52,870 bases of DNA from Bacteroidales bacterium. Its GTDB lineage: Bacteria; Bacteroidota; Bacteroidia; Bacteroidales; Muribaculaceae. The notes beneath the pieces were generated by a model. That model was given only the letters and a program-made list of their open reading frames with translations. It was not told the DNA's origin and searched no databases. The stretch covers positions 1-52,870 of the forward strand of contig SFOH01000012.1 of assembly GCA_004552485.1 (NCBI GenBank), written 5' to 3'. Shown here piece after piece: positions 1 to 7,365 of the stretch. A program made the position numbers and the translations under genes. Position 1 is the first letter of the stretch; every line of letters begins with the position of its first letter.

Positions 1-351
1 GATGCCTTCAATGACATCATCAACAACATGCCCGAGAGCGAGTCAGCCTGGCAGCTCGCCAAGGAAGGCGCCGACAGCCGCCTGCGCACCGAGCGCACCG
101 AACCGCGCTCCGTGGCTTGGGCCTACATCGACGCTCAGAAGCACGGTCTGGACTACGACATGGACCGTGTCCTCTTCGAGAAACTGCCGTCCGCAACCCT
201 CAAGGACATCGTCGACTTCCAGAAGAAGCACGTGAAAGGTCAGAAGTACTCCTACGCCATCCTCGGCAACATCGAGGACCTCGACCTCGACAAGCTCCGC
301 TCCATGGGCCGCGTCGTCATCCTCACCCTCGAGGACGTCCTCGGCTACTAA
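1..351 (+). CDS. M16 (insulinase-like) peptidase, C-terminal fragment
   Basis: The reading frame is already open at base 1 and ends with TAA at 349-351, so only the last 116 residues are present. The segment (SAWQLAKEGADSRLRTER, then a helical stretch and KYSYAILGNIEDLDLDKL) resembles the end of a periplasmic M16 zinc peptidase, in which the final domain carries a 'GN/GD.e.ld...L' strand-turn. The HxxEH zinc motif lies upstream of the window and cannot be checked. A strong inverted repeat follows the stop. The family assignment rests on a short tail, so it is moderate; that it is the 3' end of a real gene is much more certain. Confidence 0.65.
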   Translation, partial: DAFNDIINNMPESESAWQLAKEGADSRLRTERTEPRSVAWAYIDAQKHGLDYDMDRVLFEKLPSATLKDIVDFQKKHVKGQKYSYAILGNIEDLDLDKLRSMGRVVILTLEDVLGY

Positions 352-363
352 TCCTCCCTAAAC

Positions 364-420
364 GAATATAACGACGGCCGCCGTGGCAATTTGTGCCACG
401 ACGACCGTTGTTATATTTTC
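364..420. terminator. Bidirectional terminator-like hairpin
   Basis: An imperfect long inverted repeat: AATATAAC at 365-372 pairs with GTTATATT at 410-417, followed inward by ACGG/CCGT and GTGGCA/TGCCAC around a small loop. It sits between the convergent M16 gene (+) and flippase gene (-), and can serve both. Confidence 0.75.
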
Positions 421-431
421 GGAAATGGGAA

Positions 432-1904
432 TCAGAGGCGGCCGCGGAAGTAGGCGATGGCGTCGGACTGGACGCGGCTGCGGAGGAGGAAGTTGGCGAT
501 GAGGTAGACGGCCAGGCCGGCGGCGAAGCCGGCGAAGAGCTGGAGCCACGGCGCCAGCGACGAACCGAGCAGCGGAATGACGGGCGCGGCGGCCACGAGC
601 GTGAGCGCCAGGTAGGGGAGGTTGTCGGTGACGAAGGCGAAGGCGGAGACGCCGGTGATGCGCGAGACGGTGACGAGTGCCACAATCCACGATATGACGG
701 TGGCGGCCAACTGGCCCCAGAGCATGACGGTGACGCCCCAGACGGGGTCGGTGGGCGTGACGATGGCCATGTAGGGGAAGGTGACGGCGAGGGCGATGAC
801 GGCCGTGACGTCGCGGACGGTCTCCATGGCCACTATGGCCTTGCTGCGGCCCAAGGCGAGCATGTAGTTGCCGTATAAACTGTTGAGCACCACGAAGATG
901 CCGCGGATGAGCAGAATCCGGAAGAGGAGAATCGAGGGGTCCCACTTGGCGCCGAAGAGTGTGTGGAATAGCGGTGTGGCCAGGACGGCCAGACCGAGCA
1001 TTGCGGGGACGGTGATGTAGGCCGTCACGCGGTTCATGCGGCGCACCATTCGGCGGAAACGCGGCGCATCGTCCTGGACGGAGGAGAGCACGGGCACGAA
1101 GGTGGAGGTGAGCACCTGGCTGATGGAGGCGCTGCCCATCTTGCTCCATTTGTCGCTCTGCGTGTAATAGCCCAGCGAGACGAGGCCCACGCGGTTGCCG
1201 ATGAAGAAGGAGTAGAGGTTGAGGAAGATGGTGTTGAGCAGGGAGGTGAACATCATGCCGAGGCCGACGCTCATGAACGAGCGCAGGGCATGCCACGAGA
1301 GGCGCAGCAGCGGTGTCCACCGACTGATTATCCACAGCAGCGAGGTCTTCACGGCGGCGGCTACGATGGTCTGCCACACGATTGCCCATGCGCCGCATCC
1401 GCTGACAGCCAGCCAGATGCCCACGACGGCGCCGGCGGCGAGGCCGATGGCGTTGCTCATGGCCACGGGGCGCACGTTCATCTCCTTCATGAAGCGGTTG
1501 GTCTGGACGATGGCGGCGGCGTTGAGGATGAAGCTCAGGAACATGACGCGGCTGAGGGGAATCAGGCGCTGGTCGTTCTCGAAGCATTGGGCGATGAGCG
1601 GCGCGCACACCCACAGGATTGCGTAGAGGGCGGCGGCCACCAGCAGGTTGAACCACAGCACCGACGAATAGTCGAGGCGAGTTGGGGCTTTGCGCTGGAG
1701 CAGTGCCGAGGAGAATCCACTGTCAACCAACAGGTTGGCGAAAGCCTGGAAGATGAGGACGGCGCCGACAAGGCCGAAGTCGGCCTGCGTAAGCTCGCGT
1801 GCGAGCACGATGCCGGTGATGGCATAGAGCACCTGCTGGGACAGGCGGTCGATGACGTTCCACTTCATGGTGCGCGCGGTGCGCAGCTTCAGACCTTCGG
1901 CCAT
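432..1904 (-). CDS. Polysaccharide flippase (Wzx/PST family, MATE-like fold)
   Basis: 490 aa, almost entirely hydrophobic, with about 12 predicted membrane segments. The N-terminus (TMKWNVIDRLSQQVLYAITG) and the following 'ARELTQADFGLVGAVLIFQA' are the typical opening of the WzxC/PST oligosaccharide transporters that flip lipid-linked O-antigen, capsule or exopolysaccharide units across the inner membrane. Length is normal for the family. ATG at 1904 is the only sensible start. It follows a GIN-domain gene by 21 bp and dusB further upstream, so it is probably the last gene of that unit. No glycosyltransferases surround it, so its substrate cannot be predicted. Confidence 0.85.
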   Translation of the reverse strand: MAEGLKLRTARTMKWNVIDRLSQQVLYAITGIVLARELTQADFGLVGAVLIFQAFANLLVDSGFSSALLQRKAPTRLDYSSVLWFNLLVAAALYAILWVCAPLIAQCFENDQRLIPLSRVMFLSFILNAAAIVQTNRFMKEMNVRPVAMSNAIGLAAGAVVGIWLAVSGCGAWAIVWQTIVAAAVKTSLLWIISRWTPLLRLSWHALRSFMSVGLGMMFTSLLNTIFLNLYSFFIGNRVGLVSLGYYTQSDKWSKMGSASISQVLTSTFVPVLSSVQDDAPRFRRMVRRMNRVTAYITVPAMLGLAVLATPLFHTLFGAKWDPSILLFRILLIRGIFVVLNSLYGNYMLALGRSKAIVAMETVRDVTAVIALAVTFPYMAIVTPTDPVWGVTVMLWGQLAATVISWIVALVTVSRITGVSAFAFVTDNLPYLALTLVAAAPVIPLLGSSLAPWLQLFAGFAAGLAVYLIANFLLRSRVQSDAIAYFRGRL

Positions 1905-1925
1905 AATCGCAGGAGCGGAGGGGGA

Positions 1926-2621
1926 TTATTCCACGTTGACGACTTTCACGGTGCCGAGGGTGCGGTTCTTCACCTCGGCATCGCCTTTGAGATAAACTTT
2001 TCCGGAGCCTAAGCCCTTGACAGACAGCTTGTCAGTGACCCAGCAGTCGATGCTGCCGGTGCCGAGGACGGTGAAAGCGCCCTCGTCGGCCTGGAGGTTG
2101 GCGGCCTCGATGGTGCCCGCGCCGGCGTTGCGCAGCTTGAGCAGCTGGGTGATGCCGCCGAGAACGATGCGTCCCGAGCCAGTGTCGACCTTGGCATCTA
2201 CGGTGGTGGCTTTCAGCGAGTTGGCGACGATGCGACCGTTGCCGACGACGCGCAGGTTGATTTCGGCCGTGGGCTCCGGATCAACGAGGTAGACGGTTGA
2301 GTCGGCGTTGTTCGACACGCTTTTCACGAAGTTGGAGTAGACGGTGAGGGTGGGGATGTGCTTGAGGATGTGCTCCACGTCCTGCAGTTCGATTTTGAGC
2401 TGGTTCTTCTTGTTCTCGAGCAGGATGAGGGGCACCAACTCGGGTGTGGTGGTGAAGCTGACCAGGCCGGCCGAGTCGGCGTCGCATTTCCAGATGACGT
2501 TCACGCCGTCCGTCACCTTCAGCTCGTTGAAGTCCTTGACGTCGATAACGTAGTTCTGAGTCTGTGCCGTGGCGACGACGGCGGCGAATATGGCCATGAT
2601 GGCAAAGAGTAACTTTTTCAT
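1926..2621 (-). CDS. Secreted GIN-domain (DUF2807-like) protein
   Basis: 231 aa from ATG at 2621; a TTG two codons upstream is less likely. Residues 1-20 (MKKLLFAIMAIFAAVVATAQ) form a Sec signal peptide. The rest is a beta-rich sequence with short repeating strands (FNELKVTDGVNVIWK, then DTGSGRIVLGG, GAGTIEAANL, LGTGSIDCWV, LGSGKVYLKG). This 'GSG.I....' periodicity is characteristic of the putative auto-transporter adhesin head GIN domain, a right-handed beta-helix-like domain common in Bacteroidetes and of unknown function. It is probably periplasmic or surface-exposed. It lies between dusB (47 bp to the ORF limit) and the flippase. Confidence 0.8.
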   Translation of the reverse strand: MKKLLFAIMAIFAAVVATAQTQNYVIDVKDFNELKVTDGVNVIWKCDADSAGLVSFTTTPELVPLILLENKKNQLKIELQDVEHILKHIPTLTVYSNFVKSVSNNADSTVYLVDPEPTAEINLRVVGNGRIVANSLKATTVDAKVDTGSGRIVLGGITQLLKLRNAGAGTIEAANLQADEGAFTVLGTGSIDCWVTDKLSVKGLGSGKVYLKGDAEVKNRTLGTVKVVNVE

Positions 2622-2658
2622 TTTCAATGTGTTGTGATGAATTTGTTATAGGGAGAGA

Positions 2659-2694
2659 AATTAGGAATTAGCAATTAGGGATTAGGAATTAGGG
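2659..2694. repeat. Degenerate AATTAGG-type short tandem repeat
   Basis: The stretch repeats ATTAGGA / ATTAGCA / ATTAGGG units about five times. It covers the last codons of dusB, so the C-terminus LIPNP is encoded by repeat units, and it runs into the gap before the GIN gene. It looks like local slippage, not a regulatory element. Confidence 0.6.
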
Positions 2695-3682
2695 GTTCGC
2701 GGCTGAGGCGTTCCTCGGTGGCGTTGATGATGTCCATGAGCTCGGCCTTGGTGTTGGCGCGGAGCATGGCGATGCGCGTTTCGCGGAACGAGGGGATGCC
2801 TTTGAAGAGGGGCGATACGGCCAGGTGACGGCGGATGTGGAGGATGCCGCGGTATTCGTCGATGCGCTCGATGCTCTCATCAATCTGGCGGCGCAGCAGG
2901 CTGAAGCGCTCGGCCAGCGAGAGGGGCGTGAACGAGCCGTCGGGGCTGTCCAGGGCCTGGCGCATGTCGTGGAAAATCCAGGGGCAGCCGATGGAGGCGC
3001 GGCCCACCATCACGCCGTCGACGCCATAGCGCGTGAAGGCCTCGCGGGCTTTCTCGGGGGTGGTGATATCGCCGTTGCCGATGACGGGAATCGTCAGGCG
3101 CGGGTTCTCCTTGACGCGGGCAATCATCTCCCAGTCGGCCTCGCCGGTGTACATCTGCGAGCGTGTGCGGCCATGGACGGCCAGGGCGCGGATGCCGCAG
3201 TCCTGGAGCTGTTCGGCCAGCTCGACGATGATTTTGTTGTTGCAGTCCCAGCCCAGGCGTGTCTTGACGGTGACGGGCAAGGAGACGGCGTCGACAACGG
3301 CGCGCGTGATCTCCAGCATCTTGGGGATGTTGCGGAGCATTCCCGCGCCGGCGCCCTTGCCGGCGACTTTCTTGACGGGGCAGCCGAAGTTTATGTCGAT
3401 GACGTCCGGGTGAGCTTCGCTGACGATGCGCGCGGCCTCGACCATGGGCTCGGTCTCGCGGCCGTAGATCTGGATGGCCGTGGGTCGCTCGGCCTCTTTG
3501 ATTTCGAGCTTGCGGGTGGTGGCGGCGATATTGCGCACCAGGGCGTCGGCGCTGACAAACTCCGAGTAGGTCATGTCAACGCCCATCTCCTTGCAGATGA
3601 GGCGGAACGAGGCGTCGGTGACGTCCTCCATGGGCGCCAGCAGCAGCGGTCGTTCTCCGAGGTCGATATTTCCTATCTTCAT
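2675..3682 (-). CDS. dusB: tRNA-dihydrouridine synthase
   Basis: 335 aa from ATG at 3682 (MKIGNIDLGERPLLLAPMED). The frame is open further upstream, but that extension is compositionally unlike the family and would overlap the divergent peptidase gene. This is an FMN-dependent TIM-barrel enzyme that reduces uridine to dihydrouridine in the tRNA D-loop. Visible family motifs: APMEDVTD near residue 16, the catalytic-Cys segment INFGCPVKKVAGKGAGAG near 98-115, VHGRTRSQMYTGEADW, and IGNGDI. Length is normal. The last residues are encoded by a short tandem repeat. DusB is the likely subfamily from the GCPVKKV motif; assignment among Dus paralogues is less certain. Confidence 0.9.
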   Translation of the reverse strand: MKIGNIDLGERPLLLAPMEDVTDASFRLICKEMGVDMTYSEFVSADALVRNIAATTRKLEIKEAERPTAIQIYGRETEPMVEAARIVSEAHPDVIDINFGCPVKKVAGKGAGAGMLRNIPKMLEITRAVVDAVSLPVTVKTRLGWDCNNKIIVELAEQLQDCGIRALAVHGRTRSQMYTGEADWEMIARVKENPRLTIPVIGNGDITTPEKAREAFTRYGVDGVMVGRASIGCPWIFHDMRQALDSPDGSFTPLSLAERFSLLRRQIDESIERIDEYRGILHIRRHLAVSPLFKGIPSFRETRIAMLRANTKAELMDIINATEERLSREPLIPNP

Positions 3683-3700
3683 CCTTTTCCTTTTTTTCTG

Positions 3701-3708
3701 CAAAAATA
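3701..3708 (-). promoter_or_regulatory. Candidate -7 box for dusB
   Basis: On the minus strand this reads TATTTTTG, matching the Bacteroidetes TAnnTTTG -7 element, 19 bp upstream of the dusB ATG. No good TTTG -33 box is seen at the expected distance. Confidence 0.45.
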
Positions 3709-3833
3709 CGAAATTTTGGAGTTTCTCTGTGCAGGAATAAGATTTTTTTACTAACTTTACCACCTGAACAGACAATAAAAGCGGTCGTAACAACGCGTTT
3801 TCACCCGAAAATACCAAGAACATCACATAAGAT

Positions 3834-5051
3834 ATGAAACATTTAGCAATGCTGGCCGCTGTCGTAATGACAGCCGCAAGTGCCAATGCCGGGGTGTTCA
3901 TGAAGAATGACACCACCACCAACGACACCATCAAGGGCTTTCAGTTTACAGATGTCAAGCTCGTGCCCACAACCTCAGTCAAAGACCAGAATAAGTCGGG
4001 AACATGCTGGTGCTTCGCCGGCACCTCCTTCCTCGAGGACGAAATCCGCCGTCAGGGCGGCGACTCGCTCGACCTGTCCGAGATGTACACCGTGCGCTAC
4101 TGCTACGATGCCAAAGCCGACCGCTTCGTGCGCAACTACGGCCAGGTGAACTTCGCGCAGGGAGGCTCGCTGGTCGATGTGCTCTGGGCCTTCAAGAACT
4201 TCGGCGTCGTGCCCGAAGAGGTCTACACCGGTCTGAACTACGGCCAGGACAAGCACTGCCACTACGAGCTCGAGGGCATTCTCTCCGGCCTGCTCAAAAC
4301 CGTCGTTAAGAAACCCGACGGCAAGATTTCGACAGCATGGCGCCCCGCCTTCAACGGCGTCCTCGACGCATACCTCGGCAAGGTTCCCGCGGAATTCACC
4401 TATAAGGGCAAGAAGTACACGCCCAAGTCGTTCGCCGCATCGCTGCCCGTCAACCCCGACGACTATGTGGCCATCTCTTCGTTCACGCATCATCCTTTCT
4501 ATGAGGAGTTTGTGCTCGAAGTGCCCGACAATTGGCTGTCCGCGCCCTACATGAACGTGCCCCTCGACGAGATGGTTGCCATCGTTGACAACGCCATCGA
4601 GAACGGCTATCCCGTCAACTGGGCCGCCGATGTCAGCGAAGGCGGTTTCAAGTGGAAAGACGGCGTGGCTCTCATGCCCAAAGGCAAGGACGAGGGCGAC
4701 ATGAACGGCACCGAGCTCTCACGCTGGACGACCCTGTCGGACCGCGAGCGTCAGAACGAGAAATACAACTTCAAGGAGCCCGTTCCCGAGGAGGAAGTGA
4801 CCCAGGAGTCGCGTCAGAAGATGTTCGACAACCAGGAGACCACCGACGACCACGGCATGGAGATTGTCGGCATCGCCGAGGACCAGAACGGCAACAAGTA
4901 CTACAAGGTGAAGAACTCGTGGGACACCAACCAGAAGTACAAAGGCTTCATCTATGTCTCCGAGCCCTTCCTTAAAGCCAAGACCATGGGCCTCGTTGTC
5001 CACAAGGACGCCATCCCCAAGGCCATCGCCAAGAAGATTTCTAAGAAATAA
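3834..5051 (+). CDS. Secreted C1-family (bleomycin hydrolase-like) cysteine peptidase
   Basis: 405 aa with a signal peptide (residues about 1-19, ending ASANA). It is a papain-fold peptidase of the PepC/bleomycin-hydrolase type. The oxyanion Gln52 and nucleophile Cys58 lie in DQNKSGTCWCFAG, the catalytic His in DDHGMEIVGI near residue 340, and the catalytic Asn in KVKNSWDTN near 363. Cytosolic bleomycin hydrolases lack a signal peptide; this one should act in the periplasm or be a lipid-independent secreted aminopeptidase. C1 proteins of this type are frequent in Bacteroidales. It is a single-gene unit ending in a perfect hairpin. Confidence 0.9.
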   Translation: MKHLAMLAAVVMTAASANAGVFMKNDTTTNDTIKGFQFTDVKLVPTTSVKDQNKSGTCWCFAGTSFLEDEIRRQGGDSLDLSEMYTVRYCYDAKADRFVRNYGQVNFAQGGSLVDVLWAFKNFGVVPEEVYTGLNYGQDKHCHYELEGILSGLLKTVVKKPDGKISTAWRPAFNGVLDAYLGKVPAEFTYKGKKYTPKSFAASLPVNPDDYVAISSFTHHPFYEEFVLEVPDNWLSAPYMNVPLDEMVAIVDNAIENGYPVNWAADVSEGGFKWKDGVALMPKGKDEGDMNGTELSRWTTLSDRERQNEKYNFKEPVPEEEVTQESRQKMFDNQETTDDHGMEIVGIAEDQNGNKYYKVKNSWDTNQKYKGFIYVSEPFLKAKTMGLVVHKDAIPKAIAKKISKK

Positions 5052-5064
5052 ATCGAGATAAAAC

Positions 5065-5107
5065 GAAGAATCCGGAGCGTTCTGCTGAAGGGCGCTCCGG
5101 ATTCTTC
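5065..5107 (+). terminator. Perfect 15-bp hairpin terminator after the C1 peptidase
   Basis: GAAGAATCCGGAGCG at 5065-5079 is exactly repeated inverted at 5093-5107 with a 13-nt loop. The next gene starts only 17 bp after it. Confidence 0.8.
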
Positions 5108-5124
5108 ATAAACAGCTGAAAAAG

Positions 5125-5631
5125 ATGAAGATAGGCGTGATTTCAGATACACACTGCATGTGCGACCCGCGTGTTGTGGAGTACTTTCGAGATGTCGACG
5201 AGATATGGCATGCGGGCGACATCGGCGACGGCGCCACGCTGCAGTGGCTGCAGGGCATCTGTCCGGTTGTGCGCGCCGTGAGCGGCAACATCGACGGCGG
5301 CATCGTTCGGCGTCTGTGCCCCGAGCGGCTGACGTTCACCACCGGGGGCGCCAAGGTGATGATGACCCACATCGGCGGCTATCCCGGCCACTACGCGCCG
5401 GGCGTGCGCACTGCGCTGCTGGCCGAACGCCCGGACATTTTCGTGGCCGGACATTCGCATATCCTGCGCGTCATTTTCGACCGCAGCCTTAATGTGCTGT
5501 ATATCAATCCGGGAGCCGCCGGCAACCAGGGGTGGCAGAAGGTGCGAACGCTCGTGCGTTTCGAGCTTAACGACGGCAAGCCTTCCGACCTCGAGGTGAT
5601 TGAGCTTGGACCGCGCGGCTATCGGAGCTGA
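5125..5631 (+). CDS. YfcE/MJ0936-type metallophosphoesterase
   Basis: 168 aa. Small calcineurin-like phosphodiesterase with the dinuclear-metal motifs in order: GVISDTHC (D..H), HAGDIGD (GD), VSGNID (GN), MMTHIGGYPG (H) and VAGHSHILR (GHSH). Members hydrolyse phosphodiester or phosphomonoester model substrates, and the natural substrate is unknown. It is probably cytosolic, since there is no signal peptide. ATG at 5125 lies just after the preceding terminator, leaving little room for its own promoter. Its end overlaps the convergent lipoprotein gene by 13 bp. Confidence 0.9.
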   Translation: MKIGVISDTHCMCDPRVVEYFRDVDEIWHAGDIGDGATLQWLQGICPVVRAVSGNIDGGIVRRLCPERLTFTTGGAKVMMTHIGGYPGHYAPGVRTALLAERPDIFVAGHSHILRVIFDRSLNVLYINPGAAGNQGWQKVRTLVRFELNDGKPSDLEVIELGPRGYRS

Positions 5632-6131
5632 GAGGGCACGAGGATGTAGGGGCAGGGCTTGCGCAGCGTGACGGGCGTGTCGTGGCTCAGGTGCGCGATG
5701 AGCGTGTTGGCGTCGTTGAGGTCGGGGTAGGAGGCGGCGACAACGTAGTAGTAAGGCTCGGGAGTCTGCACGATGAAGGCGTGGGTATAACCGGCCTCCT
5801 TGAAGCGGTCGCGGATCGACTGCGCGTTCAGCAGCTGCTTGAACTCGGCAATCACCACACAGTATTTTTTCAGATACTCGCGCATGACTCCATCGCCGGG
5901 AGTGAGGTAGACGCGCGTCGAGTGCACGTCGACTGTGTCCGTGCCGTTGACCATAGGGATGGTCTTCACGTCGCGTCGATAGCGGCCGTAGATGGTCTCC
6001 TCGAAAGGCGTGCGCGCCGAGTCGCGTGCCATGGTGCGCTCGTAGGCCGCACGGTAATTCTTCTCAGTGGGTTTGCAGGCCACGAAGCCCAGCGCCAGCA
6101 GGGCTATGGCCATGAATATGAGTTTCTTCAT
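5619..6131 (-). CDS. Lipoprotein with SPOR-like C-terminal domain
   Basis: 170 aa. Signal peptide ending in a lipobox (ALGFVAC, Cys19), so probably anchored in the outer membrane or periplasmic face. Residues about 85-165 (YCVVIAEFKQLLNAQSIRDR, then a 'YTHAFIVQT' strand and YYYVVAASYPDLNDANTL) have the betaalphabeta-betaalphabeta pattern of SPOR domains, which bind denuded peptidoglycan at division sites. The match is by pattern and not by strict motif. It lies 49 bp downstream of the barrel gene on the same strand and is probably co-transcribed with it. Confidence 0.75.
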   Translation of the reverse strand: MKKLIFMAIALLALGFVACKPTEKNYRAAYERTMARDSARTPFEETIYGRYRRDVKTIPMVNGTDTVDVHSTRVYLTPGDGVMREYLKKYCVVIAEFKQLLNAQSIRDRFKEAGYTHAFIVQTPEPYYYVVAASYPDLNDANTLIAHLSHDTPVTLRKPCPYILVPSQLR

Positions 6132-6180
6132 TTTTCGGATGTTGCGTTTTTAGATGAAACAACTGCGGCGGGCGCCGTGT

Positions 6181-6804
6181 TCAGAACTGGAAAAGCAGCG
6201 AGGCTGACACGTGCCAGCCCGAGAAGCGCATCGAGGCGTCGGGATGGCCGGCGAAGTCCCCGGCGGCATTGGTGAGGCCGAAGCGGTATCCGGCCTTGAT
6301 TTGCAGGAAGTTGACGGCATCGATGCCGACGCCCACGTCCCATCCGGCCTGTGCGCGCCGCTGTGTGAACACCGGGCAGTGGCCGGCCGAGTTGAGGCCC
6401 ACGGTGAGCGCCGGGCCGGTGTAGACCATCGGACCCCACAGGCGTGTCTGGCCGATCCAGAATTTGTAGGCGGCATGGAGGGGTATGTCCAGGAAGTCGC
6501 GGCCGATGGCGTGGCAGACAGGCTGTTGCAGCTCGGTGCCGGCGCCTTTGAGCTTGGCGTTGTAGCGGTTGTAGAGCACGGCGCCGCTCACGGCCCAGCC
6601 TTTCTCTTCCCATTGATACTCAAGCATTAAGCCGCCACGGAAGCCGCTGCCGTGCGTTATTGTCCACCCGGGGGCGTCGCTGAGCTGCGGCGTGGCAAAG
6701 CTGCCGCCGAACGTGAAGCCATAACGCAGATAAGCCTGCGCGCTCATCATGCACATAGCCACAATAGCCGCGGCCATCAGGCCTATAATCCTTTTCGTTC
6801 TCAT
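6181..6804 (-). CDS. PorT-like outer-membrane beta-barrel protein
   Basis: 207 aa with a signal peptide (residues about 1-24). The mature part alternates hydrophobic and polar residues in strands (YLRYGFTFGGSF, GFRGGLMLEYQWEEKGWAVS, GYRFGLTNAAGDF) and ends in Phe (SLLFQF), the classic terminal residue for BAM recognition. It resembles the generic Bacteroidetes 'outer membrane protein beta-barrel' family. Function is unknown. It heads a two-gene unit with the SPOR-like lipoprotein. Confidence 0.8.
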   Translation of the reverse strand: MRTKRIIGLMAAAIVAMCMMSAQAYLRYGFTFGGSFATPQLSDAPGWTITHGSGFRGGLMLEYQWEEKGWAVSGAVLYNRYNAKLKGAGTELQQPVCHAIGRDFLDIPLHAAYKFWIGQTRLWGPMVYTGPALTVGLNSAGHCPVFTQRRAQAGWDVGVGIDAVNFLQIKAGYRFGLTNAAGDFAGHPDASMRFSGWHVSASLLFQF

Positions 6805-6829
6805 TGTCCTTCTATGTTTGTTTCCGTTG

Positions 6830-6837
6830 CAAATGTA
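6830..6837 (-). promoter_or_regulatory. Candidate -7 box for the barrel/lipoprotein unit
   Basis: Minus strand TACATTTG matches TAnnTTTG, 25 bp upstream of the barrel ATG. The -33 region is weak. Confidence 0.45.
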
Positions 6838-6890
6838 GTGAAAAAATGTGAGATACGGGGAAAGATAGTGGGTAAAAACGCAGGGGGGTG

Positions 6891-7265
6891 TCAGAGGGGG
6901 CTGGTGAGGAGCGGCATTGTCATGTCGGGGATGTGGTCGAGGGTGTAGTCGTCGGAGCCGGGGGTGCCGACGATGGCGAAGAAGTCGAACTGAATCTCGT
7001 GGGGCAGACGGTGGGCGGTCACGTAGGCGTTGGCGGCGCGCAGCATCTGGCGCATTTTCTTGGGGGTGAGCGCCTCATAGGGGTCGCCGCCGGGTCGGCG
7101 TGTCTTGACTTCGCAGAACACGAGGGCGCTGCCGCGCATGGCGATGATGTCCATCTCGAAGGTGCGGCTCTGCCAGTTGCGTTCCACGATGGCGCAGCCG
7201 TCGCAGATGAGCTTCTGCACGGCCAGCTCTTCGCCCCATCGTCCGAGGTCGTTATGCTCTGCCAT
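6891..7265 (-). CDS. YraN family (UPF0102) nuclease-fold protein
   Basis: 124 aa, the normal length. It carries the conserved start LGRWGEELAVQKL, the restriction-endonuclease-like core RNWQSRTFEMDIIAM (E..D) and LVFCEVKTRR (ExK), and the helix PKKMRQMLRAANAYV. The family is widespread and has been linked to Holliday-junction or DNA processing, but its role remains unsettled. It lies 100 bp downstream of the OmpA/TPR lipoprotein gene. Confidence 0.92.
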   Translation of the reverse strand: MAEHNDLGRWGEELAVQKLICDGCAIVERNWQSRTFEMDIIAMRGSALVFCEVKTRRPGGDPYEALTPKKMRQMLRAANAYVTAHRLPHEIQFDFFAIVGTPGSDDYTLDHIPDMTMPLLTSPL

Positions 7266-7297
7266 ATTCTTATATTATAATAATGTGGAAAAGAAAG

Positions 7298-7332
7298 CAG
7301 GCGACGCGTCCCGCGAGGGGGCGCGCCGCCTG
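7298..7332 (-). terminator. Hairpin after the OmpA/TPR lipoprotein gene
   Basis: CAGGCGACGCG at 7298-7308 pairs with CGCGCCGCCTG at 7322-7332 with one mismatch, just downstream of the stop at 7366 on the minus strand. Confidence 0.65.
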
Positions 7333-7365
7333 TGTGGTTGTGAAAAGTGTTTGTTCAGCGAACGA

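Noticed and set aside
2659..2694. Short repeats near the dusB end considered as CRISPR-like
   Set aside because: Units are only 7-8 bp, degenerate and without spacers; simple tandem slippage.
3683..3934. 84-residue N-terminal extension of dusB
   Set aside because: It covers the dusB promoter and the start of the divergent peptidase gene; the known DusB start motif begins at the internal ATG 3682.
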